A DNA stretch of 64,000 nucleotides from Pseudomonas putida. GTDB lineage: Bacteria; Pseudomonadota; Gammaproteobacteria; Pseudomonadales; Pseudomonadaceae. The translations under genes were made by a program, and so were the position numbers. The stretch's first letter is position 1. The number at the start of each line of letters is the position of its first letter. Shown here piece after piece: positions 1 through 8,900 of this stretch. The notes beneath the pieces were generated by a model, which had not been told where the DNA came from, did no database searches, and saw only the letters and a list, made by a program, of their open reading frames with translations. Where the stretch lies: NCBI RefSeq assembly GCF_004357765.1, contig NZ_SMTE01000010.1, positions 229,906-293,905 of the forward strand. Reading direction: 5' to 3'.

Positions 1-153
1 CGACACCTGGCCGCGCGCAAGATGCGCCAGCGGGCCGAGGAGCAGGCCATGCGCCAGCGGGCGTTCCAGGACGATCCTTTTCAGGCACGACCGCGAGAGG
101 CAGGCCAACGGCCGAATGTCATCGAAGGCGAGTACGAACGTCGCGACAAGTAA
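1..153 (+). CDS. fxsA: FxsA family membrane protein, C-terminal 50 residues (partial)
   Basis: The open frame enters from the left edge and stops at the TAA at 151-153. The visible residues are a charged cytoplasmic tail rich in Arg, Gln and Glu, ending in [11 protein letters not shown]. FxsA is a small membrane protein with a charged C-terminal tail, and in Pseudomonas it commonly lies just upstream of groES; that context is the main reason for the call. No membrane segment is inside the window. A strong terminator follows 13 bases after the stop, so this gene is not cotranscribed with groES. What else: any protein with a charged tail would look the same here, so the name rests on synteny. 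Confidence 0.6.
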   Translation, partial: RHLAARKMRQRAEEQAMRQRAFQDDPFQARPREAGQRPNVIEGEYERRDK

Positions 154-166
154 CCCCACATTTGCA

Positions 167-190
167 ACGGCCCCGCGAGGGGCCGTTTTT
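167..190 (+). terminator. Intrinsic terminator after fxsA
   Basis: A perfect 8-base stem (ACGGCCCC, 167-174, with GGGGCCGT, 179-186) closes a GCGA tetraloop and runs into five T's. It isolates fxsA from the groES promoter that begins about 40 bases further on. Confidence 0.85.
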
Positions 191-230
191 CGTCGTGCCT
201 GGCCAGGATGAAAAATTTTATATTCAAGGC

Positions 231-258
231 CTTGTAATTGTTTCGGGCGACCTCATGT
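231..258 (+). promoter_or_regulatory. Candidate sigma-32 heat-shock promoter of groESL
   Basis: CTTGTAA at 231-237 and CCTCATGT at 251-258, separated by 13 bases, match the sigma-32 consensus (CTTGAAA, 11-16 bases, CCCCATNT) closely. The position, about 150 bases before groES, leaves room for a structured leader. Known: groESL operons of gammaproteobacteria are RpoH-dependent. Inference: this is the heat-shock promoter; I did not identify a separate sigma-70 promoter. Confidence 0.72.
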
Positions 259-267
259 ATGTGGTCA

Positions 268-405
268 CCGCAAGGTTTCTGGTGGCGACACCAGACATTA
301 CACAGGTGACTCGCCCCTGGCGGGTCACTCCCGGCAACGCCGGACCGCATCAAAACCGCCGGTGTCGACACCGGCCGATGAAAACCACAATTTGGGAGAG
401 ATCGA
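268..405 (+). ncRNA. Structured groES 5' leader (Pseudomon-groES-type motif)
   Basis: The transcript leader from the heat-shock promoter can fold into successive hairpins: 306-328 (GTGAC and CGCC strands pairing with GGCG and GTCAC), 331-343 (CCGGC-AAC-GCCGG) and the perfect 16-base palindrome at 359-374 (centred on GTCGAC). It ends at the groES Shine-Dalgarno. Rfam describes a 'Pseudomon-groES' RNA at exactly this location in pseudomonads; I identify it by position and hairpins, not by a covariance-model search. Its function is not established. Confidence 0.55.
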
Positions 406-407
406 CA

Positions 408-701
408 ATGAAGCTTCGTCCTCTGCATGACCGCGTAGTCATCCGTCGCAGCGAAGAAGAATCGAAAACCGCTGGCGGTATCGTCCTGCCGGGTTCGGCC
501 GCTGAAAAACCAAACCGCGGCGAAGTCGTCGCCGTCGGCACCGGTCGCATCCTGGACAACGGCGAAGTACGTGCGCTGGCCGTGAAAGTGGGTGACAAGG
601 TGGTTTTCGGCCCTTACTCGGGCAGCAACACCGTGAAAGTCGACGGCGAAGACCTGCTGGTAATGAGCGAGAACGAAATCCTCGCCGTTGTCGAAGGTTG
701 A
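408..701 (+). CDS. groES: Co-chaperonin GroES (Cpn10)
   Basis: Encodes 97 residues beginning [14 protein letters not shown], the normal GroES length. GroES forms a heptameric lid on GroEL and creates the closed folding chamber in the cytoplasm. The central sequence [15 protein letters not shown] and the end [10 protein letters not shown] are typical; the mobile loop lies near residues 16-33 ([14 protein letters not shown]). The ATG at 408 is chosen because GGGAGAG (394-400) sits 7 bases upstream; longer upstream in-frame starts would run through the structured leader. groEL follows after 48 bases without a terminator, so the two are one heat-shock operon driven by the sigma-32-like promoter at 231-258. 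Confidence 0.97.
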   Translation: MKLRPLHDRVVIRRSEEESKTAGGIVLPGSAAEKPNRGEVVAVGTGRILDNGEVRALAVKVGDKVVFGPYSGSNTVKVDGEDLLVMSENEILAVVEG

Positions 702-743
702 TTTTTCCGACTTACCGTTACTCCAAAGAATTTCAAGGATTAA

Positions 744-2390
<1,647 letters not shown>

Positions 2391-2414
2391 GCCAGCCTTA
2401 CCCCCTGCACCAAG

Positions 2415-2448
2415 AAAAAGCCCTGGCTCGTGAGAGCCAGGGCTTTTT
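2415..2448. terminator. Bidirectional terminator between groEL and the PAP2 gene
   Basis: AAAAAGCCCTGGCTC (2415-2429) pairs perfectly with GAGCCAGGGCTTTTT (2434-2448) around GTGA. The A-run and T-run make it work in both directions, as suits the convergent groEL and phosphatase genes. Confidence 0.9.
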
Positions 2449-2489
2449 CGTTTTCCTTGTCCGGGCCCCTTCGCCGGCAAGCCCGCGAA

Positions 2490-3218
2490 TCAGGCGACGC
2501 GGTGCTCGGCGGCTGGCACCTCAGCCAGGCCCTTTCGATACAGCACCAAGTAATACGACCCCAACCCGATCAACCAGCAGAACACCGCCGTCCATACGTT
2601 ATGCGACAGAAAATGCGCACCCTGCATCATTCGTCCGACCGACAATACCGACCCGGCCACGAATGCCACCGCCAGGGCCACTCGCGCCAGCCGTGGGCGC
2701 CGGTCGCGCAGCATGAAGAACAGCCCGAACAGGCAAAATCCGGTCGCCGCATGGCCGCCCGGCCAGCACAGCCCGGGTTTGTCGGTGGCCGGACGCGGTT
2801 CGAGCAGCTTGCTGTAGGTCTCCTTGCCACCGAACTGAGTGAGGCTCCATGGGCATTGGACCTGGGTTACCTTCTTCAGTGGCGTGACGAAGGCCGTGGA
2901 CAGGCTCAGCGCCAGCACCAGGCAACCCAGCTCGCGGCGCCAGCCGAACAGGCGCTTGTAGAAAAAACTCAGGGCGAACACCACCAAAGCCACGACGCCC
3001 AGCACGATCACGCCCTGCTTGACCCGATCATGCAGGATGTTTTCCAGCCAGTAGCTGTGGCGGCCGATGAAGGCGCCAGCCACCGGATCGTAGAACAGTG
3101 TGGCGATGTCCATGTCGACCGAGGTCAGCTCCAGCAGGACCAGGGCCAAGGCGGTGGCCAGAGGGATGCCCAGATACAGCCAGACGTTGATCGGGCGAGG
3201 GCGGGTCGGTGCTTGCAT
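2490..3218 (-). CDS. PAP2-family membrane phosphatase
   Basis: About 242 residues with several hydrophobic segments (near residues 12-30, 63-82, 95-112 and toward the end). The PAP2 phosphatase motifs are present in modified form: KKVTQVQCPW (motif 1), PGGHAATGF (motif 2, usual PSGH) and SVGRMMQGAHFLSHN (motif 3, with Arg and His). Such enzymes remove phosphates from lipids such as undecaprenyl diphosphate, phosphatidic acid or lipid A at the periplasmic face. The ATG at 3218 is preferred over one 28 codons upstream because TTGGAG lies 5-10 bases before it on the minus strand. A perfect match to the ColR box (3287-3302) lies 69 bases upstream on the same strand, suggesting ColRS control. The substrate cannot be told from sequence. 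Confidence 0.85.
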   Translation of the reverse strand: MQAPTRPRPINVWLYLGIPLATALALVLLELTSVDMDIATLFYDPVAGAFIGRHSYWLENILHDRVKQGVIVLGVVALVVFALSFFYKRLFGWRRELGCLVLALSLSTAFVTPLKKVTQVQCPWSLTQFGGKETYSKLLEPRPATDKPGLCWPGGHAATGFCLFGLFFMLRDRRPRLARVALAVAFVAGSVLSVGRMMQGAHFLSHNVWTAVFCWLIGLGSYYLVLYRKGLAEVPAAEHRVA

Positions 3219-3286
3219 GATAGCTCCAAGGCTGCAGGAAGGCCGGCATTGTCCGGTTGGCGCTATGCTATGCACGTGAAGGTTGG

Positions 3287-3302
3287 GTGAAAAAACCGTC
3301 AA
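3287..3302 (-). promoter_or_regulatory. ColR box upstream of the PAP2 phosphatase gene
   Basis: On the minus strand the sequence reads TTGACGGTTTTTTCAC. It matches every defined position of the ColR consensus as I recall it for P. putida, YYNASNNYTTTTTSAC. It lies 69 bases before the phosphatase ATG and about 95 before colR, between the two divergent genes. It could serve either gene; its orientation points to the phosphatase. Confidence 0.62.
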
Positions 3303-3397
3303 CGCCGGTATTTTTCCTCAGGGCTGGCACCGCACGGGCAATCGCCTTAAGCTGCGCCTGCCGCGCACCACTGCGAAGCGCCGCACAGGAGAACCCG

Positions 3398-4081
3398 ATG
3401 CGCATTCTTTTGGTTGAAGACAACCGCGATATCCTCGCCAACCTGGCCGACTACCTCGGCATGAAGGGCTACACCGTCGACTGCGCCCAGGATGGCCTGT
3501 CCGGCCTGCACCTGGCGGCTACCGAACACTATGACCTGATCGTGCTCGACATCATGTTGCCGGGCATCGATGGCTATACCCTGTGCAAGCGCCTGCGCGA
3601 GGACGCCCGGCGCGATACCCCGGTGATCATGCTAACCGCCCGCGATCAGTTGGACGATCGCCTGCAAGGCTTCCGCTCCGGTGCCGACGACTACCTGCTC
3701 AAGCCCTTCGCCCTGTCCGAGCTGGCCGCGCGCATCGAGGCCGTGCTGCGTCGGGCCCAGGGGGGAGGGCGGCGGACCCTGCAGGTCGCCGACCTGAGCT
3801 ACGACCTCGATACCCTCGAAGTGACCCGCCAGGGCCGCCTGCTCAAGCTCAACCCGGTCGGGCTCAAACTACTGGCGGTGCTGATGCAGAAGAGCCCTCA
3901 TGTGCTGCGCCGCGAAGTGCTGGAAGAAGCCCTTTGGGGCGATGATTGCCCGGACAGCGACAGCCTGCGCAGCCACGTGCACCAGCTGCGCCAAGTGATC
4001 GACAAGCCTTTCGAGAAACCTTTGCTGCATACCGTCCATGGCGTCGGCTATCGCCTCGCCGAGGGCCGCGATGGAGTTTAA
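3398..4081 (+). CDS. colR: Response regulator ColR (OmpR/PhoB type)
   Basis: A 227-residue regulator. The receiver domain (residues 1-115) has acidic residues E7 and D8, phospho-acceptor D51 in VLDIMLPG and the Lys in LLKPF. A winged-helix DNA-binding domain follows, ending in HTVHGVGYRLAEG. ColR with ColS responds to excess zinc and iron and to membrane stress and controls envelope genes in P. putida. The ATG at 3398 follows AGGAGA and gives the family's usual length; an upstream in-frame start at 3257 is discarded because its extra residues have no family character. It overlaps colS by 11 bases. Candidate ColR boxes lie at 3287-3302 and 5407-5422. Confidence 0.93.
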   Translation: MRILLVEDNRDILANLADYLGMKGYTVDCAQDGLSGLHLAATEHYDLIVLDIMLPGIDGYTLCKRLREDARRDTPVIMLTARDQLDDRLQGFRSGADDYLLKPFALSELAARIEAVLRRAQGGGRRTLQVADLSYDLDTLEVTRQGRLLKLNPVGLKLLAVLMQKSPHVLRREVLEEALWGDDCPDSDSLRSHVHQLRQVIDKPFEKPLLHTVHGVGYRLAEGRDGV

Positions 4082-5381
4082 GCAAAGCCTTGCCCAGCGC
4101 ATCATCATCGCCTTCGCGTTGATGAGCGCCCTGGTGGCCGGAGCCTTCGCCTTCGGAATCGTCGGCACCGTGCACCTGGTCGAAGAGCGGTTGATTTCCT
4201 CGGTACTTGGCGGCGATCTGCAGCGCCTGTTACGCATGGACAGCATCAGCGACTGGAGCCATCGACCGCGCCCTGACCAGCTGTTCTATTTCAGTGGCGG
4301 ACGTGACGATTTCGAGTTGCCCAAGGACCTGCGTCACCTCGACAAAGGCTTCCACGAGGTATTCCGCGACCAACTCTCCTATCACGCCATGGTCGAGATC
4401 GTCGATGGCCGACGTTACGTGCTGCTGCAGGACCAGAGCGACTTCGAAGAGCGCGAGCGCGTGCTGTTCGCGGTCGTGGTGGTGGGCTTCGTGCTCAGCT
4501 TGGCGCTGGCCGTGATCCTGGGGTGGCTGCTGGCCCGGCGGGTCATGGCGCCGGTCATCCGCCTGGCGCGCCAGGTACGCCATCGCGATCAGTTACTGGG
4601 GTTGGCGCCGCCCTTGGCGCCGGACTATGCCGCCGATGAAGTCGGTCAGTTGGCCGTGGCCTTCGACGACACCTTGGGCCGCCTGCGAGATGCCCTGACC
4701 CGCGAACGGCTGTTCACCAGCGACGTCAGCCACGAACTGCGCACTCCCTTGATGGTGCTGGCCACGTCCTGCGAACTGCTGATGGAAAACCCGGCGCTGG
4801 ATAGCCGCTCGCGAAACCAGGTCGAGCGCATTGCCCGCGCCACCGAGGAGATGCGCGAGCTGGTCAAGACTTTCCTGATGTTGGCCCGCGCTCAGCGCGA
4901 CGAGGGCGCGGTGGCCTCGCGGGCCACCTTGGGTGAAGTGGCCGATGAACTCATCGGCGTATGGCGCGACACCATCGAGCAAAAGGGCCTGACCCTGTAT
5001 TTCGACGGCAGGGCCAGTGCAAGCCCGGTGCTGTACAACGCCACCTTCCTGCAATCGGTGATGGGCAACCTGCTGCGCAACGCCGCGCACTATACCGACA
5101 GTGGTTACATCCGCCTGAGCCTGGAAGCTACCGGCTTCAGTGTCGAGGACAGCGGTGAGGGCATCCCCGAGGAGCAGCGTGAGGCGATGTTCCAACCGTT
5201 CGTACGCGGTAACGAACGACGCGGGGAAGGTTTGGGGTTGGGCCTGTCACTGGTGCAGCGGATCTGTGACGACCAAGGCTGGCGGGTGACCCTCACGGCG
5301 ACCTCGCCCCACGGTTGTCGCTTCCAGGTGGACCTGAGCCAGGGCGGGACAAAGCCTGCCGGCGGCGGCCTCGTGGAGTAA
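4071..5381 (+). CDS. colS: Sensor histidine kinase ColS
   Basis: A 436-residue inner-membrane kinase: membrane segment (about residues 11-33), periplasmic domain (34-132), second membrane segment (about 133-155), HAMP linker, HisKA box with H221 in SHELRTPL, and an ATPase domain (NLLRNA N-box, DSGEGIPEE, GLGLGLSLV). Starting at ATG 4071 puts H35, E38, E96 and the ExxE pair E126/E129 where metal-sensing residues are reported for P. putida ColS, which supports both the start and the identity. The start overlaps the end of colR by 11 bases, so translation is probably coupled. Role: autophosphorylation on periplasmic zinc or ferric iron and phosphotransfer to ColR. Confidence 0.92.
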   Translation: MEFKQSLAQRIIIAFALMSALVAGAFAFGIVGTVHLVEERLISSVLGGDLQRLLRMDSISDWSHRPRPDQLFYFSGGRDDFELPKDLRHLDKGFHEVFRDQLSYHAMVEIVDGRRYVLLQDQSDFEERERVLFAVVVVGFVLSLALAVILGWLLARRVMAPVIRLARQVRHRDQLLGLAPPLAPDYAADEVGQLAVAFDDTLGRLRDALTRERLFTSDVSHELRTPLMVLATSCELLMENPALDSRSRNQVERIARATEEMRELVKTFLMLARAQRDEGAVASRATLGEVADELIGVWRDTIEQKGLTLYFDGRASASPVLYNATFLQSVMGNLLRNAAHYTDSGYIRLSLEATGFSVEDSGEGIPEEQREAMFQPFVRGNERRGEGLGLGLSLVQRICDDQGWRVTLTATSPHGCRFQVDLSQGGTKPAGGGLVE

Positions 5382-5406
5382 TACCTGGCAACACACCCTG
5401 GTTCGG

Positions 5407-5422
5407 ATGACATATTTTTCAC
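5407..5422 (+). promoter_or_regulatory. Candidate ColR box before the methyltransferase-inaA operon
   Basis: ATGACATATTTTTCAC keeps the AC core and the TTTTTCAC end of the recalled ColR consensus, with mismatches at the first and eighth defined positions. It lies 66 bases before the methyltransferase start. In P. putida the equivalent operon is, as I recall, a ColR target, which supports this weaker match. Confidence 0.55.
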
Positions 5423-5488
5423 ATGGGCATGACCTGATTCCTACGCTCCCTTACCTAATGTGAGCGAATTGGAGTCAGGAGATGCTCA

Positions 5489-6169
5489 ATGCGTAGCCCC
5501 ATCAAACTCGAATTTTCCGACAAGTACGACCAGCAGCACGCCCGTGAGTATTTCATCAAGCACCAGGCGGGCCTGGCTCGGCGCCTGTCCCACAAGCGCG
5601 ACGAACAGTTGGCCCGACGTGCCCTGGCCCTGGCCGGTGAGCCGGGACTGGTGCTTGACCTGCCCTGCGGCGCCGGCCGCTTCTGGCCGCTTCTGGCGGA
5701 AAAGCCGAATCGAGTGATCATCGGCGCCGACAACTCCGAGGCGATGATTCAGACCGCCTGCGCCTGGCAGCCGCCGGAAGTGGTGGCGCGGGTTCGGCCC
5801 TTGCAGACATCGGCATTCGCGATCGACCTGCCGGACAACGCGGTGGACAACATTTTCTGCATGCGCTTGTTCCATCACATCGGTGAAGCGGCGCATCGTA
5901 AGACTATTCTGTCGGAATTTCACCGGGTTAGCCGCGATAGTGTCATTCTGTCACTCTGGGTGGACGGCAATTTCAAGGCATGGCGGCGCCGCAAGCTGGA
6001 ACAACGGCGCAGCGCCAAGGCTCAGCAGGACAGTTACCAGAACCGTTTCGTGTTACCGGCGGACACTGTCGAGCAGGAATTTGTCGATGCGGGCTTCCGC
6101 ATCCAGGAACGTCTGGACTTCCTGCCGTTCTATGCCATGTGGCGAGTCTATGTATTGCGCAAGGGGTAG
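5489..6169 (+). CDS. Class I SAM-dependent methyltransferase (ColR-regulon operon)
   Basis: 226 residues with a Rossmann methyltransferase core: motif I is VLDLPCGAGRFWPLL (near residue 52), the acidic end of strand 2 is IIGADNSEAM, and DLPDNAVDNIFCMRLFHHI is the post-motif region. The N-terminus is highly charged and may contact lipopolysaccharide or a partner. CAGGAG sits 6 bases before the ATG at 5489. It is the first gene of an operon with an inaA-like gene (6 bases downstream) and a small secreted protein. Known: in P. putida this locus follows colRS and is induced through ColR. The substrate is not evident; an LPS-core role is an inference from its inaA neighbour. Confidence 0.82.
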   Translation: MRSPIKLEFSDKYDQQHAREYFIKHQAGLARRLSHKRDEQLARRALALAGEPGLVLDLPCGAGRFWPLLAEKPNRVIIGADNSEAMIQTACAWQPPEVVARVRPLQTSAFAIDLPDNAVDNIFCMRLFHHIGEAAHRKTILSEFHRVSRDSVILSLWVDGNFKAWRRRKLEQRRSAKAQQDSYQNRFVLPADTVEQEFVDAGFRIQERLDFLPFYAMWRVYVLRKG

Positions 6170-6175
6170 TGTTTG

Positions 6176-6874
6176 ATGGGTGTAGCCCAGAATGGGGAAT
6201 CTAGGTTCGATTACTTCTGGCGCCAGCAAGGTGAATGGGTCGAGGAACCCAACCAGCGGCGCGGTGGTGAAAGCGGTGTGCAGCGTCTCAATGACGCCAA
6301 CGGGCATCTGCTGTACGCCAAGCGTCAGGTCGGGCATATCTATCGCAGCCTGCGCTATCCGTTTGGCCGGCCGACCGTGCTGCGCGAACTGGATGCGCTG
6401 AACAGTTTCGAACAACTCGGTGTGCGAGTGCCGCGCATCGTGTTCGCCGGTGCCCAGCGCGATGCCGATCATCAATGGCGGGCATTGCTGGTCAGCGAAG
6501 CCCTCGACGGTTTCGTCGACCTCGATACCTGGATGGCCGAAGGCGCCTGGGAGCGTTATCCGCAAGTGGTGCACGAGCGCATGCTCAAGGACCTGGCCGA
6601 CAACCTGGCGCGCATGCACCTGGGCCACTGGCAGCATGGCTGCCTGTATGGCAAGCATGTGTTCGTCAAGATCACCGGTAGTGGCGAGCAGGCCAGGGCC
6701 GAGGTTGCCCTGTTGGATCTGGAGAAGTGCCGCCGGCGTATCAGTCGCCAGCGCGCAGCCGCCAACGACCTGCGCCAGTTGCGCCGCCACTCGTCGTTCA
6801 AAGAGGCGCAGTGGCACACGCTGCTCTACTTTTACAAGATGGCGTTTGGCAGCGCTGTCAAAGGGTTAGAGTGA
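6176..6874 (+). CDS. inaA: InaA-like lipopolysaccharide kinase-fold protein
   Basis: About 232 residues of the Kdo/WaaP kinase superfamily. YAKRQVGHIYRSLRYPFGRPTVLRELDAL corresponds to the Lys/Glu part of the nucleotide pocket, HLGHWQHGCLYGKHVFV to the catalytic loop (with H/D replaced by HGCLYGKH) and EVALLDLEKCRR to the metal-binding DLE. E. coli inaA is a weak-acid-inducible homologue; WaaP-type members phosphorylate LPS-core heptose. The ATG at 6176 is used; a TTG at 6173 directly before it is equally possible. The stop codon overlaps the next ATG by one base. It probably acts on LPS in the ColRS envelope-protection regulon. Confidence 0.82.
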   Translation: MGVAQNGESRFDYFWRQQGEWVEEPNQRRGGESGVQRLNDANGHLLYAKRQVGHIYRSLRYPFGRPTVLRELDALNSFEQLGVRVPRIVFAGAQRDADHQWRALLVSEALDGFVDLDTWMAEGAWERYPQVVHERMLKDLADNLARMHLGHWQHGCLYGKHVFVKITGSGEQARAEVALLDLEKCRRRISRQRAAANDLRQLRRHSSFKEAQWHTLLYFYKMAFGSAVKGLE

Positions 6875-7101
6875 TGAAACTAGAAATCGCACGAGCTTTG
6901 TTCCTGTTGGCCGGCCTAGTGGTGACCACCGCGGCGGTGGCGGCTTGGGAAGAACCACGGCCGGTGGTTTTCAGCAAAGCTGAAATGGCTGAGCAGTGCC
7001 CGTTGCCACGGACGGTGAAGGTACAGGAGACGGCGCAGCCGGATCATGACCTGTTGCTGTTCCTGTTCGGCCTGCGCCAAGGGTTGCGGCCGATTGGTTG
7101 A
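6874..7101 (+). CDS. Small secreted or periplasmic protein of the inaA operon
   Basis: A 75-residue protein with a clear signal peptide (MKLEIARALFLLAGLVVTTAAVAA, likely cleavage before WEEPRP) and a short mature part rich in Pro and charged residues, with one Cys. The ATG shares its A with the inaA stop codon (TGATG), so it is translationally coupled. A terminator follows directly. I recognise no domain. Its position as third gene of the methyltransferase-inaA operon suggests an envelope role, which is inference only. Confidence 0.78.
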   Translation: MKLEIARALFLLAGLVVTTAAVAAWEEPRPVVFSKAEMAEQCPLPRTVKVQETAQPDHDLLLFLFGLRQGLRPIG

Positions 7102-7116
7102 ATCCTGCGTTAGCTG

Positions 7117-7157
7117 GAAAAGCCAGAGGCCCCGCAATGGCGGGGACTCTGGCTTTT
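7117..7157. terminator. Long terminator hairpin after the inaA operon
   Basis: A roughly 18-base stem (AAAAGCCAGAGGCCCCGC pairing with GCGGGGACTCTGGCTTTTTT, two mismatched positions) is followed by a T-run. It ends the operon and separates it from the convergent low-GC transporter gene. Confidence 0.88.
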
Positions 7158-7222
7158 TTGTGTCTGCCTTTCGGCCTCTTCGAGGCGTCGAACCGCAGCG
7201 AAGGGGCCGGATCAGGCAGAAG

Positions 7223-8410
7223 TCAGCATTGCTGCATGCTATTGCCTTTCAGGCACATGCGTAGCAGGCACCCGCCAAGTGCACTGCTCATGAATAAGAT
7301 CCCCAAACTCATGGGAAGCAGATGCTCAGCTGACGCAATCAACGTGCCAGCGAAACCACCTCCAGCAAACAGCACTGTGGTGTTGAGCGACGCCGCTGCC
7401 CCTGCCTGCTGTGGATAGCGGCCTAAAGCCTGCGTGGCAGCTGCGGAACGCACCATCGTAGTGCCTGCTGTACACAAGATCATGGGTGTCATCAGACCTA
7501 TCACAGTCAGCCCTACTGCCCACTGCCAAATCAATAGAGAGGCACCTGCGGTACCTATCAGCAGGAATCCCGTGAGAATTTGAGCTTGCGCACTGACGCG
7601 ATTGTTCAAGTATGTCGCGACTGCCCCACCGACAACATACGCCAGCCCGTAGGCGATGAACACAACGGAGAACTGATATGGCGTGAGGCCCAGTTGTTCC
7701 ATGAGTACCAAGGGTGCAATAACGATAAAGGAAAAATGGCAGGCAAATGCAAAAGTCGCCTGTAGGGAATAGGTAATATAGACCGTGTCACGCAACATGG
7801 GAACATAGCCTTGTATGCCTGAGTTTTCCTGTCGAAGATCAGGTGTTTGTTTAAGTAGACTCCATGCAAGTAAGATGACAGCGCTGGCTAGTGCAATAAA
7901 TACCGTAAAGCTGCCTGTCCAGCCGAGTAGCTGTTGAAGAAACGCACCAACGACGGGGGAGATTGAGATGAACAAACCACTGGCGCTCGTCAACAAGATA
8001 CGCATGGCGTTACGCTGGTTGCCGCTATATAAGTCTTGCACGAGAGCTTGGCCAAGAACCAAACTTCCACAGCCAACGGCTTGCAATAATCGAAAAGCCA
8101 TAAAGATTTGGTAGTTAGTTGAAAGTAGGCAGCCAACAGCTCCCGCAATGGACACCCCTAACCCTCCAAGTAGCAACCGTTTGCGTCCGATTCGATCTGA
8201 CAGAGGGCCAATCACCATTTGCGCCACCGCCACGCCAAACGCGAAGAAACTAACGGAGTAGGCAATTTGCGTGGCTTCTACTCGAAAGGCGTCTGCTAGT
8301 GCTGGGAACGAAGGAAGGATGACATCCAGAGGAAAAACACCCAGCAGGCATAAAAGAATCAAAAGCACTGGGCGGAGAATGGAGTGTCTTGAACTTTCGG
8401 TCTGGCTCAT
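7223..8410 (-). CDS. Bcr/CflA-family drug-resistance MFS transporter (probably acquired)
   Basis: 395 residues with twelve hydrophobic segments. The family's first-helix motif appears as LDVILPSFPALADAF, and the MFS loop 2-3 motif as GPLSDRIGRKRLLLGG. Bcr/CflA proteins are drug:proton antiporters of the inner membrane (bicyclomycin, chloramphenicol, sulfonamides). The gene appears intact. Its base composition is about half GC, well below its neighbours, and the upstream 450 bases are lower still, which points to horizontal acquisition. It separates the ColR-target operon from the RND pump genes that I recall as adjacent in P. putida. No linked regulator is visible. The substrate cannot be predicted. 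Confidence 0.88.
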   Translation of the reverse strand: MSQTESSRHSILRPVLLILLCLLGVFPLDVILPSFPALADAFRVEATQIAYSVSFFAFGVAVAQMVIGPLSDRIGRKRLLLGGLGVSIAGAVGCLLSTNYQIFMAFRLLQAVGCGSLVLGQALVQDLYSGNQRNAMRILLTSASGLFISISPVVGAFLQQLLGWTGSFTVFIALASAVILLAWSLLKQTPDLRQENSGIQGYVPMLRDTVYITYSLQATFAFACHFSFIVIAPLVLMEQLGLTPYQFSVVFIAYGLAYVVGGAVATYLNNRVSAQAQILTGFLLIGTAGASLLIWQWAVGLTVIGLMTPMILCTAGTTMVRSAAATQALGRYPQQAGAAASLNTTVLFAGGGFAGTLIASAEHLLPMSLGILFMSSALGGCLLRMCLKGNSMQQC

Positions 8411-8859
8411 GCTGTCAGTCCAGTGGACCTGAACTGTAATGCATAGCGGTCCTCCTCCAACAAGTCAGTGCGCATTATTGCTCTAAGCATCATTTTGGAT
8501 AGAGTCAGCATTCGCAGCATCCAATTTCCATTTATGTTTCAGTGATCAACTGTTCGGCGGGTTTACGGTTTAAGGCTTGTTTGGTGTTTTGACTAGGTGG
8601 GCCATGTTCGCCAATTGTGTGCATTCCATGTTAGTGGTTTTCATCTTGTTTTCGACATTCTGATCTCTGTCGCAGAATTGCGAAGTTTTGATAATAGCGG
8701 TTAGTCCAAGATGCACAAGCTGAAGAGTGTGGTGAAATTTCCGATAATATTGTAGGGGTTTTTACCGGAATCTCTTTCAATAGAGGAACCTGGATGGGGG
8801 AGTTTTAGATTGTGTTGCGGGGCAGTGCTTTTTACTCGGGATTTTGGTTCTGGCTTTTC
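8411..8859. other. Low-GC intergenic stretch without a recognisable gene
   Basis: About 450 bases between the transporter start and the end of the RND gene. Hand counts over 8521-8820 give roughly 40-45% GC, far below the rest of the window. No open frame with a credible ribosome-binding site, no tRNA and no clear inverted repeats at the edges are visible. It presumably holds the transporter promoter and is the flank of an old insertion. Confidence 0.7.
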
Positions 8860-8892
8860 GGCCTTTCCGCGGGATCGCCCGCGAAAAGGCCA
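8859..8892 (-). terminator. REP-like hairpin after the RND transporter gene
   Basis: GGCCTTTCCGCGGG (8859/8860 onward) pairs with CCCGCGAAAAGGCC around ATCG, with minor mismatches. It lies just past the stop codon of the minus-strand RND gene and probably ends the mexVW-like operon. Confidence 0.65.
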
Positions 8893-8900
8893 ATGCCAAT

